Shown here piece by piece: positions 36,379 through 48,011 of a DNA stretch of 64,000 nt. The DNA lies in contig OZ023265.1 in assembly GCA_964006375.1 (NCBI GenBank), forward strand, positions 167,548,533-167,612,532, written 5' to 3'. This DNA comes from Tillus elongatus (lineage: Eukaryota > Arthropoda > Insecta > Coleoptera > Cleridae). Numbering within the stretch: the first letter of the stretch is position 1; each line of letters opens with the position of its first letter. A program made the translations under genes and the position numbers. The notes below the pieces were generated by a model. The model had not been told where the DNA came from and did not search any database. It worked only from the letters and a program-made list of their open reading frames with translations.

Positions 36379-36747
36379 CGTTAGCCCCTACTTTGTTTCT
36401 TCTCCACATCAATGACCTCCTCTCTAGCACATCCAACCCAGTTCACAGTTACGCGGACGACAGCACCCTCCACTCAAATATACAACATTCTAAGCCTGTC
36501 TCTTTAGCTCAATTAGACGAGGAGGCTCATGGAGGGTTCTGTCTCTGTGGATCTCCAAAAAATATTAGACTGCTGAAGTACAAATCTTGTACAATTCAAC
36601 TCCACCAAATCTGAGTCTTGCTTTCTATCTCATAAGAGATACACCAGCCCTCGACCCATCACAATGAACAACCAAGTTATTCAAAGTAATGAGTCCTTTT
36701 CTCTTGTTGGCATTTCTGTGGATCGAAATCTCAATTAGCACCAATCA
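36379..36747 (+). mobile_element. LINE-1w fragment (RT motif C region)
   Basis: It covers TFFLLHINDLLSSTSNP, YADDSTLHSNIQ and the NNQVIQSNESFSLVGISVDR region. It has a frameshift near DEEAHGG and no 3' end, so it is truncated at both ends. Confidence 0.85.
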
Positions 36748-36870
36748 GCGCCCATAACGGATAGTACTGATATTACGTCGTTCGAGAACTTGTTTATATA
36801 TGTAAACATTAGCGATTGTTTGTGTTTAACTGTGTATAATTAAGTTTCAGCTGTGTTTGTAACCATAAAT

Positions 36871-37440
36871 ATGAGCAGTAGGGTTTGTGCAATCTAAAAT
36901 TGTACGAATTATAACGTGCTAAATCTATTTTTTTAAATAATACTATTGGCTGTGGCATCTCAGGCCATTAGCACATTCATTTCCCATCATTCACTATTTT
37001 TACTAATTTTCTAGACAAATTCAACTTCTCGTTGGCTCGCCCAGGAATCGAACCCGAGACCTCTCGCTTAGCAGGCTGGCACCTAGCAACCTGCGCCACG
37101 AGGGCGTCTGCTAAATCTATTAAAGGCATTTTAAAGGTTTCCAAAGAATCCCGAAACGTGAGTATAATTTTCTGTGTTTGCTTTTGTTACCAGTGATTTT
37201 TTTTTTCACAAATTCGCCCAATAATTAATATTAAATAATAATTATAACATGGATTGACGATGGTTTTGTATTATAGATGCAACATATGGGTATTATCAAA
37301 AAGAGCTGATTTGGATATAGTATTGAAGACACAAGGTGCATTTTACATTTCAATGTAACTTCGAAAAGAATTTTTTGAAGCAGAAGACAAATTTTAAATT
37401 ACTTTTATGCCAATATGTGCAGTTCGCACAAGATAATCCA
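36871..37440 (+). pseudogene. THAP-domain gene remnant, two exons
   Basis: With the SINE removed, the first exon from Met at 36871 reads MSSRVCAI, stop, NCTNYNVLNLLKAF, stop, RFPKNPET and then a GTGAGT donor at about 37158. The second exon follows TTGTATTATAG at about 37276 and reads CNIWVLSKRADLDIVLKTQG, AFYIS, stop, then LRKEFFE. This matches the start of a THAP zinc finger: C-x4-C, FPKNP, W, and an ADL motif. The later C-x2-H pair is lost and at least four stops are present. THAP domains bind DNA and occur in host genes and P-element-type transposases. Which of these it derives from cannot be told. Confidence 0.6.
36917..37121 (-). mobile_element. tRNA-Ser-like SINE with 13-bp TSD
   Basis: The exact duplication TGCTAAATCTATT (36917-36929 and 37109-37121) flanks a 179-bp insert. 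On the minus strand it opens CCCTCGTGGCGCAGGTTGCT (box A), has CCTGCTAAGC in the anticodon position (GCT), and GGGTTCGATTCCTGG (box B). A body ends in an A-rich tail next to the left duplication. It sits inside the first exon of the THAP remnant. Confidence 0.88.
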
Positions 37441-37514
37441 TTGTGTAATATTTGCCACCAAACGGATATGGTTGAAAGGTTTCAATCATAAACTGACTTC
37501 CAGTGCATCAAATA

Positions 37515-39050
37515 ACATTTTCGGGACACAGCAAGTGCGTTATAGTAGCGAATTTTCATAAGAATTGTACACTTTTATTATACGGCATATTAGTAAAGGG
37601 AATACTTTAAACTTACACATACCTTGAAGATCGATTTTAGAGGGTCTAGTACACGCACATTTGCAGAATTCTTTCGAAAGTGCTACCATCGATATATCTC
37701 TATTATGAAAAAAAAAATCTTGCGTTCTAACTCCTGAGAAAAATGCCCAAAACTCAATTTTCTATGAAGCCAAACTATATTTTGCTATATCTGTAGATAG
37801 TGTAAGTCTCTTTAAAAGAAACTTGTATTACAAATTTCATTAAAGTTATACAGAGGATTTCCAGAAGGAAACTTAATTCATATTTAGAAAAGTAAAGTAT
37901 CTGCCAAATTATAAACGTAGCAGTTATCTTTCCTTATTAATCGCCAGTATGATTTCGTTTTAGTCAACCTAATCAAAACGGTTTTTTCAATATCAACAAT
38001 AACAAAATTATAATTTCAGACTCAAATGTGACCAACTTATTTAGGCGTTTTAAACAAAAATTAGATCTTATTCAAAACGTTTGAAATCTTTGGACTATTG
38101 TTTCTCCAAATGTCGAAATAAAACGTAAATTGATTGTTAATAGTCATATAGTTACAGATTCCTTTTGTCTGTCCCTGTGTCTAACCCATCTTTACCGTGG
38201 TTCAGTCTAGTTTGTCTCAAATAAAGTCGCCTTGGTGAACCCCTAGGCGTGAAGTTTGTGATCCCATGTCTTTTTTTCCTTAATTTTAATCCTAGTTAGG
38301 AAGACTTAAACACATACACCTTACCCACAAAAACAAAATGTAAAGTATGATGGGCATAGTTTCTCTTCGTAAATTATTATTGGTTTACATAAAGTAAAGG
38401 AAATTTGAGGGTTTGTTTGCTGAGCTTGGTAGACGATAGCATATAGAATCCTTATTTTTTTAATGTAAAACATCATATTATAGTAGGGAGCTGAAGCACT
38501 AGTTGTTGACGTAGAGTGACCGTGGCTCAAAGTGCTTTGCTCGAGGCCAGAACAAGTTTTTAAAAAAACGTAAATAAAAAACATACATTCCTCGAGCTGG
38601 ATTCGATCGCGTAACCTTCTGCTTATGAGGCAAGCGCGACGGTTCTGAGCCATCTAGGCATACGTCAAGTAACGTTTTGGTTTGCATCATACATTAGATC
38701 GGCTTCATGCCCGGGATATTATATTCAAAGTATACGTAACAATTAATTACAGAATTAGTAGAATTATCATTGAAACACATGCCACGAGTGTTTCGGTCTT
38801 ATATGACGTCTTATGTTTCAGTTGAAAGACTTGGCTTGATTTTGTTTATACTATATTATGCGACAGCATAATATATCTATGCTGCGCTAAAACTGTATTT
38901 GAGGCCGTTCATAAAGCTACAAATATAGTCTCTTTTAATAATTGATTGAATCCCCCAGTTAAATAACAATCACTTGGAAATTTTTCAATTTCAAGTGGTC
39001 TGTCATTTTCCATAATTGTGGCCGAGGTTTCACGATTGTTGGTTCGTTGA
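37515..39050 (+). mobile_element. T-element, long form, interrupted and 3'-truncated
   Basis: It starts TTTTCGGGACACAGCAAGTG, then CGTTATAGTAGCGAATTTTC. The left body, the tRNA-like body and (after a ~440-bp unrelated insert at about 38130-38575) the tRNA-like head (38595-38665, minus strand) and right body follow. The right body contains GACGTCTTATGTTTCAGTTG and TATGCTGCGCTAAAACTGTA. Similarity stops near 39050, before block A and (AT)n. Confidence 0.65.
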
Positions 39051-39235
39051 TTTTTTATGATCTAATACTACTGTGACATGATGATGAAATCAAGTTTATG
39101 ACCGTTAACGCGCTCTAAATAACTTCTCTGCTTTTCAAGTTTGTGTTGCCACGATGATAATTAAGAAGCCAGCCAGCTCCCCTCCTCCCCTCGGAGAACT
39201 GCATCACCTTGTATATATGCGAACAGCTAAAAACT

Positions 39236-39700
39236 GAAAGTGGGGCCTAGTTTGCGCTCACTTGAAGAAATCTTTTTAAAATTCAAAAGTGGCGGTCTCC
39301 TTATTAACGATTTTTTTCTACGAAAATTAGGACACTTAATCAAACCTACAGCCAAAGCATCAGAGAAAGGGTTTATTTAAAGTGAATTTTCTGTAAATAT
39401 TTTAGTAAAATGAGGGACAGTGACGGTTGATGTTGAAACTGAAGGGTTTGCAGAACACTCCTCGTGCGACATTTTCTTTAAATAATCCATATTTGTTTCA
39501 GGTTCTTTGTCTAAATGCTGCGAAGTTTCACGTTTCCATTCACGATTTTGACGTTTAGGAAAATCCCTTTTTAGTGAATTTTCTTAAAAAAAATTCACTA
39601 ATGAGGAGATCCCGACTTTCGAATTTTGAAAAAATTTCTTCAAATGAGCGCTAATTAGGACCCCTGGAACCCAAATCCGAGGTCGGTTTCAGACTTTATA
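39236..39700. mobile_element. T-element related B blocks and body
   Basis: 39240-39310 is a diverged B block (GGGGCCTAGTTTGCGCTCAC). The 39.3-39.5 kb body matches 23.8-24.0 kb. 39585-39700 is an inverted B block (GAGGAGATCCCGACTTTCGA, CAAATGAGCGCTAATTAGGA) leading into the next (AT)n. Confidence 0.55.
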
Positions 39701-39701
39701 T

Positions 39702-39704
<3 letters not shown>

Positions 39705-39785
<81 letters not shown>

Positions 39786-39789
39786 TTAT
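39705..39789. repeat. (AT)n microsatellite
   Basis: AT run ending in TATTTATATATTTATG. Confidence 0.97.
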
Positions 39790-39838
39790 GTGTCACACCT
39801 ATAACTAAAAAAATAATGGACCGATTTTGATAAAACTT

Positions 39839-40433
39839 GGTGAATACCTTCCTTTCACAAGTGGCTTGGATAAGTTCGTTAGCCAGGAAAATCCGCCGAG
39901 GTTTTCCCGGAAAATTTTGTGTTTTCTTTCGAAAAAAAATCGAAAAAATTATTATTATTTATCCGGAATTAACAAAGTAAGGGCAACCAAATTCCACACG
40001 CGGGTTTATATCATTATGGGTAAAATACCTACTAAAATTTAGCTCTGTAGGTTAAAGGACAAAAAAGTTACAGGCATTTAAAGAACAATAAATTTGGGTT
40101 TTCCTTAAAACGTCAAAATCGCGATTTTAAACGTCAAAATTGGTGAGTACCTTCCTTTCGCAAGTGGCTTGAATAAGTTCGTTAGCCAGGAAAATCCGCC
40201 GAGGTTTTCCCGGAAAATTTTATGTTTTCTTTCGAAAAAAAATTATATCTCCAAAATTAACAAAGTAAGGGCAACCAAATTTCATACGCGGGTTTATATC
40301 ATTATAGACAAGTTACCTACCAAAATTTAGCTCCGTAGGTTAAAGGACAAAAAAGTTACAGGCATTCAAAGAAAAATACATTTGGCTTTTCCTCAAAACG
40401 TCAAAATCGCGATTTTAAACGTCAAAATTGGTA
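39839..40433. repeat. Tandem duplication of inverted A block, period ~303
   Basis: 39839-40141 and 40142-40433 are two direct copies. Both run from GGTGAATACC or GGTGAGTACC through GGCTTGGATAAGTTCGTTAG and AAAGTTACAGGCATT to AACGTCAAAATTGG. Only the first copy adjoins (AT)n. Confidence 0.85.
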
Positions 40434-40756
40434 ATATTTAGGCAATGAACCTGACACTAATATGAGCTATGGAAGGAAAATGTCTCAAGAATAATGTTTT
40501 ACAAAGCCTGAAGTCTTAGTTTCAATCGTCATTGTCCTTCATTTTACTAAAATATTCCCAGAAAATTCATTTCAAATAGACCCTTTCTCTGATGTTTTGC
40601 CTGTCGGTTTAGTTAAGTTGATGCTTTCGCTGTAGGTTTAGTGAAGTTTATGGTTTAACGGTCTATAATGTTTAGCTAATTTTCGTAGAACAAATTCGTT
40701 ACTGCATTTTAGCATATTTTATCGAAATATGATGCATGTTTGTAAGAAAAAATTTG

Positions 40757-41198
40757 GACACAGTAAGTGCGTTTTGGTAGCAAATTTTCATTAAGTCCTC
40801 CAAATTTCAATAACTCATTTGCTATTAACGTAAGTTTTGTTGGTTAGGAAACCAACATTTAACTGTATTTTCGGAAATTTTTTGTATGAACGCAGCAAGG
40901 GCGTTTTGGTTGCGAATTTTCATTAAATGTTTCAAATTTCAATAACTCATTTTGCTATTAACCTTAGGTTCATTGGCTAGGAGACCAGTTTTCTCAGAAA
41001 CATTTAAAGTTTATTTTCCGAAAAGTTTTGTACATTTTCAAATAAATATTTTGATAAAATATGATACACTGTTCCTACTATATAGGTTATACCGGTAACC
41101 AAATTGATGCCTGCTCGCATTAGAGCGATATATTTGTAATTAAAAACATTTTTATGAAAATTCACTTCCATAACGCACTTGCTGCGTCCAGAGTTTTT
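40757..41198. mobile_element. TIR-flanked T-element member plus extra half
   Basis: Forward start motifs lie at about 40757 (GGACACAGTAAGTGCGTTTT) and 40892 (GAACGCAGCAAGGGCGTTTT). The inverted motif at 41157-41198 (ATAACGCACTTGCTGCGTCC) closes a unit of about 306 bp resembling the one at 13.16-13.48 kb. The body shares GGTTATACCGGTAACCAAAT-like sequence with that copy. The 40757-40891 stretch is a partial duplicate. Confidence 0.6.
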
Positions 41199-41760
<562 letters not shown>

Positions 41761-42630
41761 TAATAAGCATTTGAAAGATTAATATGTGCGGAATATCAAA
41801 TGTGGGACGTAGCCGTCAAATTATACAAGTAAAATTTGTTAATCTGGCAACCCTGTAAAAAACAATAACAAGGAAGGACTGCAATAAGGCAATACGCTAT
41901 AGTGGTATTCGAATAAAAGATAATATATGCAACAACTAAAGGATCCCATGGTATAAAAAATGCTTACTTCAATAAATAATTAACACGGAGCCACCAAGTC
42001 TAAAATTTAGTAAAGATTTATTGCCTCCCCTCTAGCGTTAAATACCGTGAGCAAAGCAATACGCACGCAAAAATCAATAGCGGACACTGCACAACTCTCT
42101 TAGAAGTCGTCCTGCCATCTAGCGTGCAGACGATATAAATAGCTTCGCAGTAAAAGAGATAATTGCTATAGTCTAAAACGAAACCTGTATTATATTACTA
42201 CTAAAAGATACGCTAGATGCAGCAAATACTTTCTTGAACAGTGTAATATAATAACTGGCAAGCATGATAGGTATATACCAAAGAGGTTACATATACAACC
42301 TCTTTGGTATATACGTACAAATAAAGAAATATATTCTTAGAAATAGAGCATATTATAAAACTTACCTGAAAACTGCTGTTGAGTTTTCTGTAACAAACAA
42401 AATAGATATTAGGTATATTGAATTTGTTTTATAATACTTAACTTAAAATGTAAATCAAATAGGGCGATCACTTGATATTTGATTTTTCCAGGTATTTCAT
42501 AAACTCTATAAGCTAACGCAATTGAAGAAGTGTGGAAGCTATAAGTAAAATGAAATGAACTGGAAAAAGTAGTGCCAGGACGTTATGGTTACCACGACAA
42601 CGCGACATCGTCCTTAGACTGTCATGATTA
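41761..42630. other. Unassigned DNA with a perfect 18-bp hairpin
   Basis: 42271-42288 and 42297-42314 are exact complements (GTATATACCAAAGAGGTT) around an 8-nt loop. No gene is seen. Confidence 0.5.
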
Positions 42631-42776
<146 letters not shown>

Positions 42777-42870
42777 TACAACGTGTTATTAAAACAAGCT
42801 TGGCTTGTGCTTGTATATAGATATACGTTTAAATATGTCGTTTTAAGGTCCTCTTAGTTACCTGTAAGTA

Positions 42871-44470
42871 TAAAACTAAAAAGGTACGAAAGATGCTCTC
42901 TTCTCTTAATACCAGGAAAGCCTCTGGCCTTGACGAGATTCCGGCAATTGTTCTCAAAAAATGCACACTAGAACTTGCCCCTGTCCTGACTCGTCTGTTT
43001 CAGACATCTTACGATAGAGGCATATTCCCTAGTAACTGGAAAACTGCTCGAGTACAACCCGTCCCCAAGAAAGGATCCAAAGCGCTTCCTAACAACTAGA
43101 GGCCTATTTCTCTCCTTTCAGTCATCTCTAAAGTGATGGAAAAGTATATATAAACACCGAATTACTCAAATTTCTTGAAAAAACACAGTCTAATCCACGA
43201 CAGGCAGTATGGATTCCGTCAGCGCAGATCAGCTGCCGACCTCCTTTCCTTTGTCGCCCATTCTTGGAACAAGTCTATGGAACTACACGGTGAATCCCAG
43301 ATTGTCGCTCTAGACATATCCAAAGCATTCGACCAGGTCTGGCAGGCAACACTGCTTAATAAACTTCCGGCCTATGGCCTACCACCAAAACTCTGTACCT
43401 GGACAGCAAACTTTCTCTCCAACCGGAGAATTTCTGTTATCGTGGATGGCCATTCCTCTAAACTATATTTAATGCATGAGTTCCTCAAAGTTCAGCTTTA
43501 GCCCCTACTTTGTTTCTTCTCCACATCAATGACCACCTGTCTACCACTTCCAACCCAGTTCACAGTTACGCGGACGACAGCACCCTCCACTCAAATATAC
43601 AATATTCTAAGCCTGTCTCTTTGGCCCAATTAGATGAGGATCGCAGACTCATGGAGGGCTCTATATCCGTGGATCTCCAAAAAATATTAGACTGGGGAAG
43701 TAGAAATCTTGTACCAATTCAACCCCACCAAATCACAGTCTTGCCTTCTTTCTCATAAAAGATACACCAGCCCTAGAACCATCACAATGAACAAACAAGT
43801 TATTCAAAGTAATGAGTCCTTTTCACTTGTTGGCATTTCTGTGGATCGAAATCTCAATTGGAACCAACATGTCACATCAATTGCAGAAGCGGCTGCTAAG
43901 AAATCAGGTTTCCTCTTCCCGGCTCGTAAATACTTTTCACCAGCTAACCTCTATACCTTATATACTTCACAAATAAGGCCAAACCTCGAATACTGCTCCC
44001 ACATCTGGGGTGCTGCTGCCGCTTCTACACTCGCTATCCTGGACTCCATTCAGAAGAGAGCTATACGTCTTATTGGTGACCCTACCCTCACCCAAAGGCT
44101 GCCATCCCTTGCCCACCGACGTACCGTTGGTGACCTCTCTCTCTCTCTCTTATAGATATCTGCACGGGCAGTGCTCAGAGGAGCTTTCTTCCATAGTTCC
44201 TCCACCTGCTGCCCCCAACAGATCTACCAGGGAAACAGAGCGAATGCACCCTTTTACTGTCCTGGTCACCAGACATAGGACATCATGTTATGCCCGCTCT
44301 TTTGTTCGGAGGACTTCCAGGTTGTGGAATTTCTTGCCGGCGCATGTTTTCCTTCTCCTCCGAACCTCCAAACTTTCAAGACCAGAATTAACAAGTTACC
44401 TCTTTCCTCCTTGTCGACACCCACGGTACGATAGTATTTAGTCTGTAAGCCCTCGTGGTGTGTTGTTGAA
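42871..44470 (+). mobile_element. LINE-1w copy, 5'-truncated at RT start
   Basis: It begins within KTKKVRKMLSSLNTRKAS and covers the full RT palm (LDISKAFDQVWQA motif A; YADDSTLHSNIQ motif C) and the C-terminal region to LWNFLPAHVF. It has a stop at PNN*RPISLL and frameshifts near KYI, KLYLMHE and LVPIQPH. The 3' end GTGGTGTGTTGTTGAAA is followed by a short AATAAT tail. Confidence 0.9.
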
Positions 44471-44935
44471 ATAAATAATAATAATAATATGAAAACAAAC
44501 ACAAAAAATTATAATATTGTCCAGTCTTCAGAACAGAGTAGAATAGAAGGTCCAAAGTGACTTTTTAAATCATATAATCATGCTAATAAGGAAAACCCCA
44601 CTAATAACCCCAATTGAAAGACAACATTAAAAAGCATTAACAGTCGAAAGCAAAAAAAAACTAAATGATTGACAACATAACAAAGTAATGGATCATTTAT
44701 CGTATTCTATAATCGATAATTATTATAATTTTCACAACAAACTTCGACCTGACTACCAGAAATAACAAGTAACATAAAAAGTCACTTTATGTGAGAAAAA
44801 TAATAATTCAATGTACACTAAAATTCCATAGATGACGACAAACATGTGTCGCTTTTACGATACATAAATAGATATCACAAAAAATTAAACAGGTAGTAAA
44901 ACAAGAAAAAATTATAATTGTCATGTGTACAAGAA
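44471..44935. other. Unassigned AT-rich DNA
   Basis: No repeat arm or coding frame supported. Confidence 0.4.
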
Positions 44936-45550
44936 AAAAAATTCGGGACGTAGCAAATTTTCATAAGAATTGTACACTATAATTATACGACATATTAGCA
45001 AAGTTATTACTTCAAACTTAGACAGACCTTGAAGATCGATTTTAGAGGTCCTAGTACGCGCACATTTGAAAAAAAATATTTAAAAAATGTTACCATCGAT
45101 CTCTCTATTATCAAAAAAGTCTTGTGTTCTAACTCCTTTAGAGAAAAATGTCCAAAACTTAACTTTCCATGAAGCAAGAGTTAAATTTTGTTATATCTGT
45201 AGATAGTGTAAGTCCCTTTAAAAGAAACTGGTATTACAAATTTCATTAAAGTTATACAAAAGATTTCCAGAAGGAAACTTAATTCGTATTTAGAAAAGTA
45301 AAGTATCTGCCAAATTATAAACGTAGCAGTTATGTTTCTTTATTAATCGCCAGTATTATTTCGTTTTAGTCTACCTAATCAAACGCGTTTTTTAAATATC
45401 AAAAATAACAAAATGTCTGCTGGAAATTATAATTTCAGACTCAAAGGTGACAAAGTTATTAAGGCGTTTTAAGCAAAAATGAGATCTTGTTCAAAACGTA
45501 TGAAATTTGTGCTGTATTCTTTCTCCAAAAAAAACATACATTCATCGAGC

Positions 45551-45612
45551 TAGATTTGATCATGCAACCTTCTGCGTAGAAGACTAGCACTCTACCACTG
45601 AGCTATCTACTG
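45551..45612 (-). ncRNA. tRNA-like head inside T-element
   Basis: On the minus strand: GATAGCTCAGTGGTAGAGTG (box A region), CTAGTCTTCTACGCAGAAGG (anticodon-arm region) and GATCAAATC (box B consensus GWTCRANNC). The acceptor and T stems pair poorly, so it is a SINE-type promoter relic and not a functional tRNA. Confidence 0.55.
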
Positions 45613-45841
45613 ATATGTCAACTAACGTTTTGTTTACATGATACTTGACACAGGCTTCATGCCCGGGGTTGTATATTAAAAGTATACGTAACAATTAATT
45701 ACAGAATTATTGGAATTGTCATTGAAACACATTTAAGGGTTATTTCGGTCTTATATGATGTCTTATGTTTCAGTTTAAAGATAAAAGGAACTAATAAGTA
45801 CACTTGGAGAACACCCAAATCACCACAACACATATTTCAGA

Positions 45842-45886
45842 GACCTTACGATCGTTTCGTTGACCAAGTCAACATCTTCAGAGGAA
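45842..45886 (-). ncRNA. Hammerhead ribozyme motif (alpha), left arm
   Basis: The minus strand has CTGAAGA (45881-45875), one extra T, stem II GTTGAC/GTCAAC with a TTG loop, and GAAA. Stem III is ACG/CGT with an AT loop. The predicted cleavage site is GTA (45849-45847). Stem I is CCT/AGG. Core position 7 is A, which the CUGANGA consensus allows. Confidence 0.75.
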
Positions 45887-46457
45887 GAAAAATTCTAACA
45901 TAAAAAACTAGATCCCGTATATTTATATCGCGTCAAGAAAACGAACTAGTCCGAATGAAAGTTGTCGTCCAAGAACGCTCGTTTGTTTATTGCGCAGTGA
46001 AACAGGTCGGAGACCTGCTTTAATCTTTTGGTCGACAAATTTATGACCCTTATCTAATATAGGTTTAAAAAGGACCGGCGTTCTTTAAAGAAACAGCACG
46101 TTTCCTTTCGATCTAGAACTTTACAATGTGGATATTAGTTTATGCCGATAAAGACATCTGCTGAGATAAACAACATAAACTCAAATCATCTCTTTTAAAA
46201 ATAGAAAAATAAAACCCAGATGTCTGTCTCACCGTGTTACCTTCAACAAAGGAAAAATAGTTCAACTAAAATACTACACAAAAACTAAATATTGATTTTA
46301 ATTCTACGTGAAAATATTTATATTGACTACATAGATACAAAAACCGAAACCGAACAGGTATTTAAATCAAGACATAGTGATTAGTATATGTATAAACCGG
46401 TCGAGTTATTGACCATAATTTATTATTCTACCAGACTAATTATGAGTATTTAAGCGG

Positions 46458-48011
46458 TTAAATGCAAAGAGCAAACAATGAGCTGGAAATTACAGGTGGC
46501 GCACGGTTTAATGAAGTTTTGTTCTTAATAGACCTTAATATAAAAATACTTTCTAATGAATCAAGCATAGTTTGATGTCTGACATTTTTGACAAGTTTCA
46601 GATTTTCTTTGTCAATGTGGTGGTTATTATCCCACATATGTTGTGCCACACAAGATTTGTCTACCGTACCATATCGTAACTGTGCGAGATGTTCACGAAA
46701 TCTGGTGGCTATGTTTCTCCTAGTTTGGCCCACGTATTTAAGATCACAATCTTTGCAACTAATCTCATAAATTCCGGACATTTCAGTGACTTTGTCTTTG
46801 TCTTTCGTATTACCCAACAAATTTTTTAAATTACTTTTCGTCGAAAACGTCAAATGTAAATCGGCTTTCTTAAAAATACTTTCCAAACCCTTTGTGATTC
46901 GTGGTTCATAAGGTAAACATACAAATTTTTTCTCGATTTTATCATTCTTAAATGTCGTACATTCAGATATCAACTTCTTTGTTCTGTGTTTGTTAACTAA
47001 TTTGTCTATTAAACCATCCGAGTAACCGTTATATCTCGCCTCATGTTTTATGTATTTTAATTCTGTATTAAATCTATTTTTACTCAACGGAAAATTTATC
47101 AATCTATTTACTAAGAAATTGAAACTAGCCGTTTTTTGTGCAAACGTATGGTGTGAGTCATTAGGAATATAATTAATAGTAGCCGTTTCCTTCCTATAGA
47201 CATCAAATTCAAGCGAGCCTTTATTTTTATTTTTAATAACTAGTACATCTAGGAACGAAAGTTTATTGTTAATTTCTATTTCGTGGGTAAATTTTATTGA
47301 ATCAAATTGACTATTTAGTTTTTCAGTAAATTCTTCTACCTTACATGTATTTGTGTCAAACACTGCAAAAATATCATCGACATAACGCAACCAAACTCTA
47401 GGGAAATACCCACTTTTATTTTTTAAATCCGTCTCAAATCTGCTCATAAACAAATCTGCAATAAAAGGCGATAATGGATTGCCCATAGCTGTGCCTTCAG
47501 TTTGTTCAAAGAACTCATTGTTAAATTGGAAAATATTTTGTTTTATACAAATGCTAGTTAGAGTTAAATATTCTTTGCAGACGTCTTGACTTATATTGTT
47601 CAATTTTAATAATTCTTCCAAATACTCCAACGTTTCTTTTGTGGGTACACTAGGAAATAATGACGTCACGTCGAATGACATCAAAATCTCTCCTTCCGAT
47701 AATTTAACATCTTTAATTTTATCAATAAAATCAAGGGAATTTAGCACCGAACAACTTTTCTGTTTAATAGGTAGTCTTTTAAACTCGTTTGACAACCACT
47801 TGGCAAAGTGGTTGTCAAACGAGTTTAAAAGACTACCTATTAAACAGAAAAGTTGTTCGGTGCTAAATTCCCTTGATTTTATTGATAAAATTAAAGATGT
47901 TAAATTATTGGAAGGAGAGATTTTGATGTCATTCGACGTGACGTCATTATTTCCTAGTGTACCCACAAAAGAAACGTTGGAGTATTTGGAAGAATTATTA
48001 AAATTGAACAA
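46458..48011 (-). CDS. PLE RT/GIY-YIG ORF, left arm, with palindrome-derived N-terminus
   Basis: 517 codons. Residues 1-69 are read across the palindrome centre from the antisense of the other arm, so they are not PLE protein. Genuine sequence starts about residue 70 (KWLSNEFKRLP). RT motifs: MSFDVTSLFPSVP (A, ~111), GTAMGNPLSPFIADLF (B, ~173) and LRYVDDIFAVF (C, catalytic YVDD at 210-213), followed by LSFLDVLVIK. The C-terminal GIY-YIG endonuclease starts at MSGIYEISC (~411) with KYVGQTRRNIATRFREHL. Both enzymatic cores are open. The N-terminal part of a full PLE ORF is missing, so it is probably non-autonomous. It differs from the right-arm protein at a few residues (for example SEGEI against LEGEI). 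Confidence 0.9.
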   Translation of the reverse strand: MFNFNNSSKYSNVSFVGTLGNNDVTSNDIKISPSNNLTSLILSIKSREFSTEQLFCLIGSLLNSFDNHFAKWLSNEFKRLPIKQKSCSVLNSLDFIDKIKDVKLSEGEILMSFDVTSLFPSVPTKETLEYLEELLKLNNISQDVCKEYLTLTSICIKQNIFQFNNEFFEQTEGTAMGNPLSPFIADLFMSRFETDLKNKSGYFPRVWLRYVDDIFAVFDTNTCKVEEFTEKLNSQFDSIKFTHEIEINNKLSFLDVLVIKNKNKGSLEFDVYRKETATINYIPNDSHHTFAQKTASFNFLVNRLINFPLSKNRFNTELKYIKHEARYNGYSDGLIDKLVNKHRTKKLISECTTFKNDKIEKKFVCLPYEPRITKGLESIFKKADLHLTFSTKSNLKNLLGNTKDKDKVTEMSGIYEISCKDCDLKYVGQTRRNIATRFREHLAQLRYGTVDKSCVAQHMWDNNHHIDKENLKLVKNVRHQTMLDSLESIFILRSIKNKTSLNRAPPVISSSLFALCI

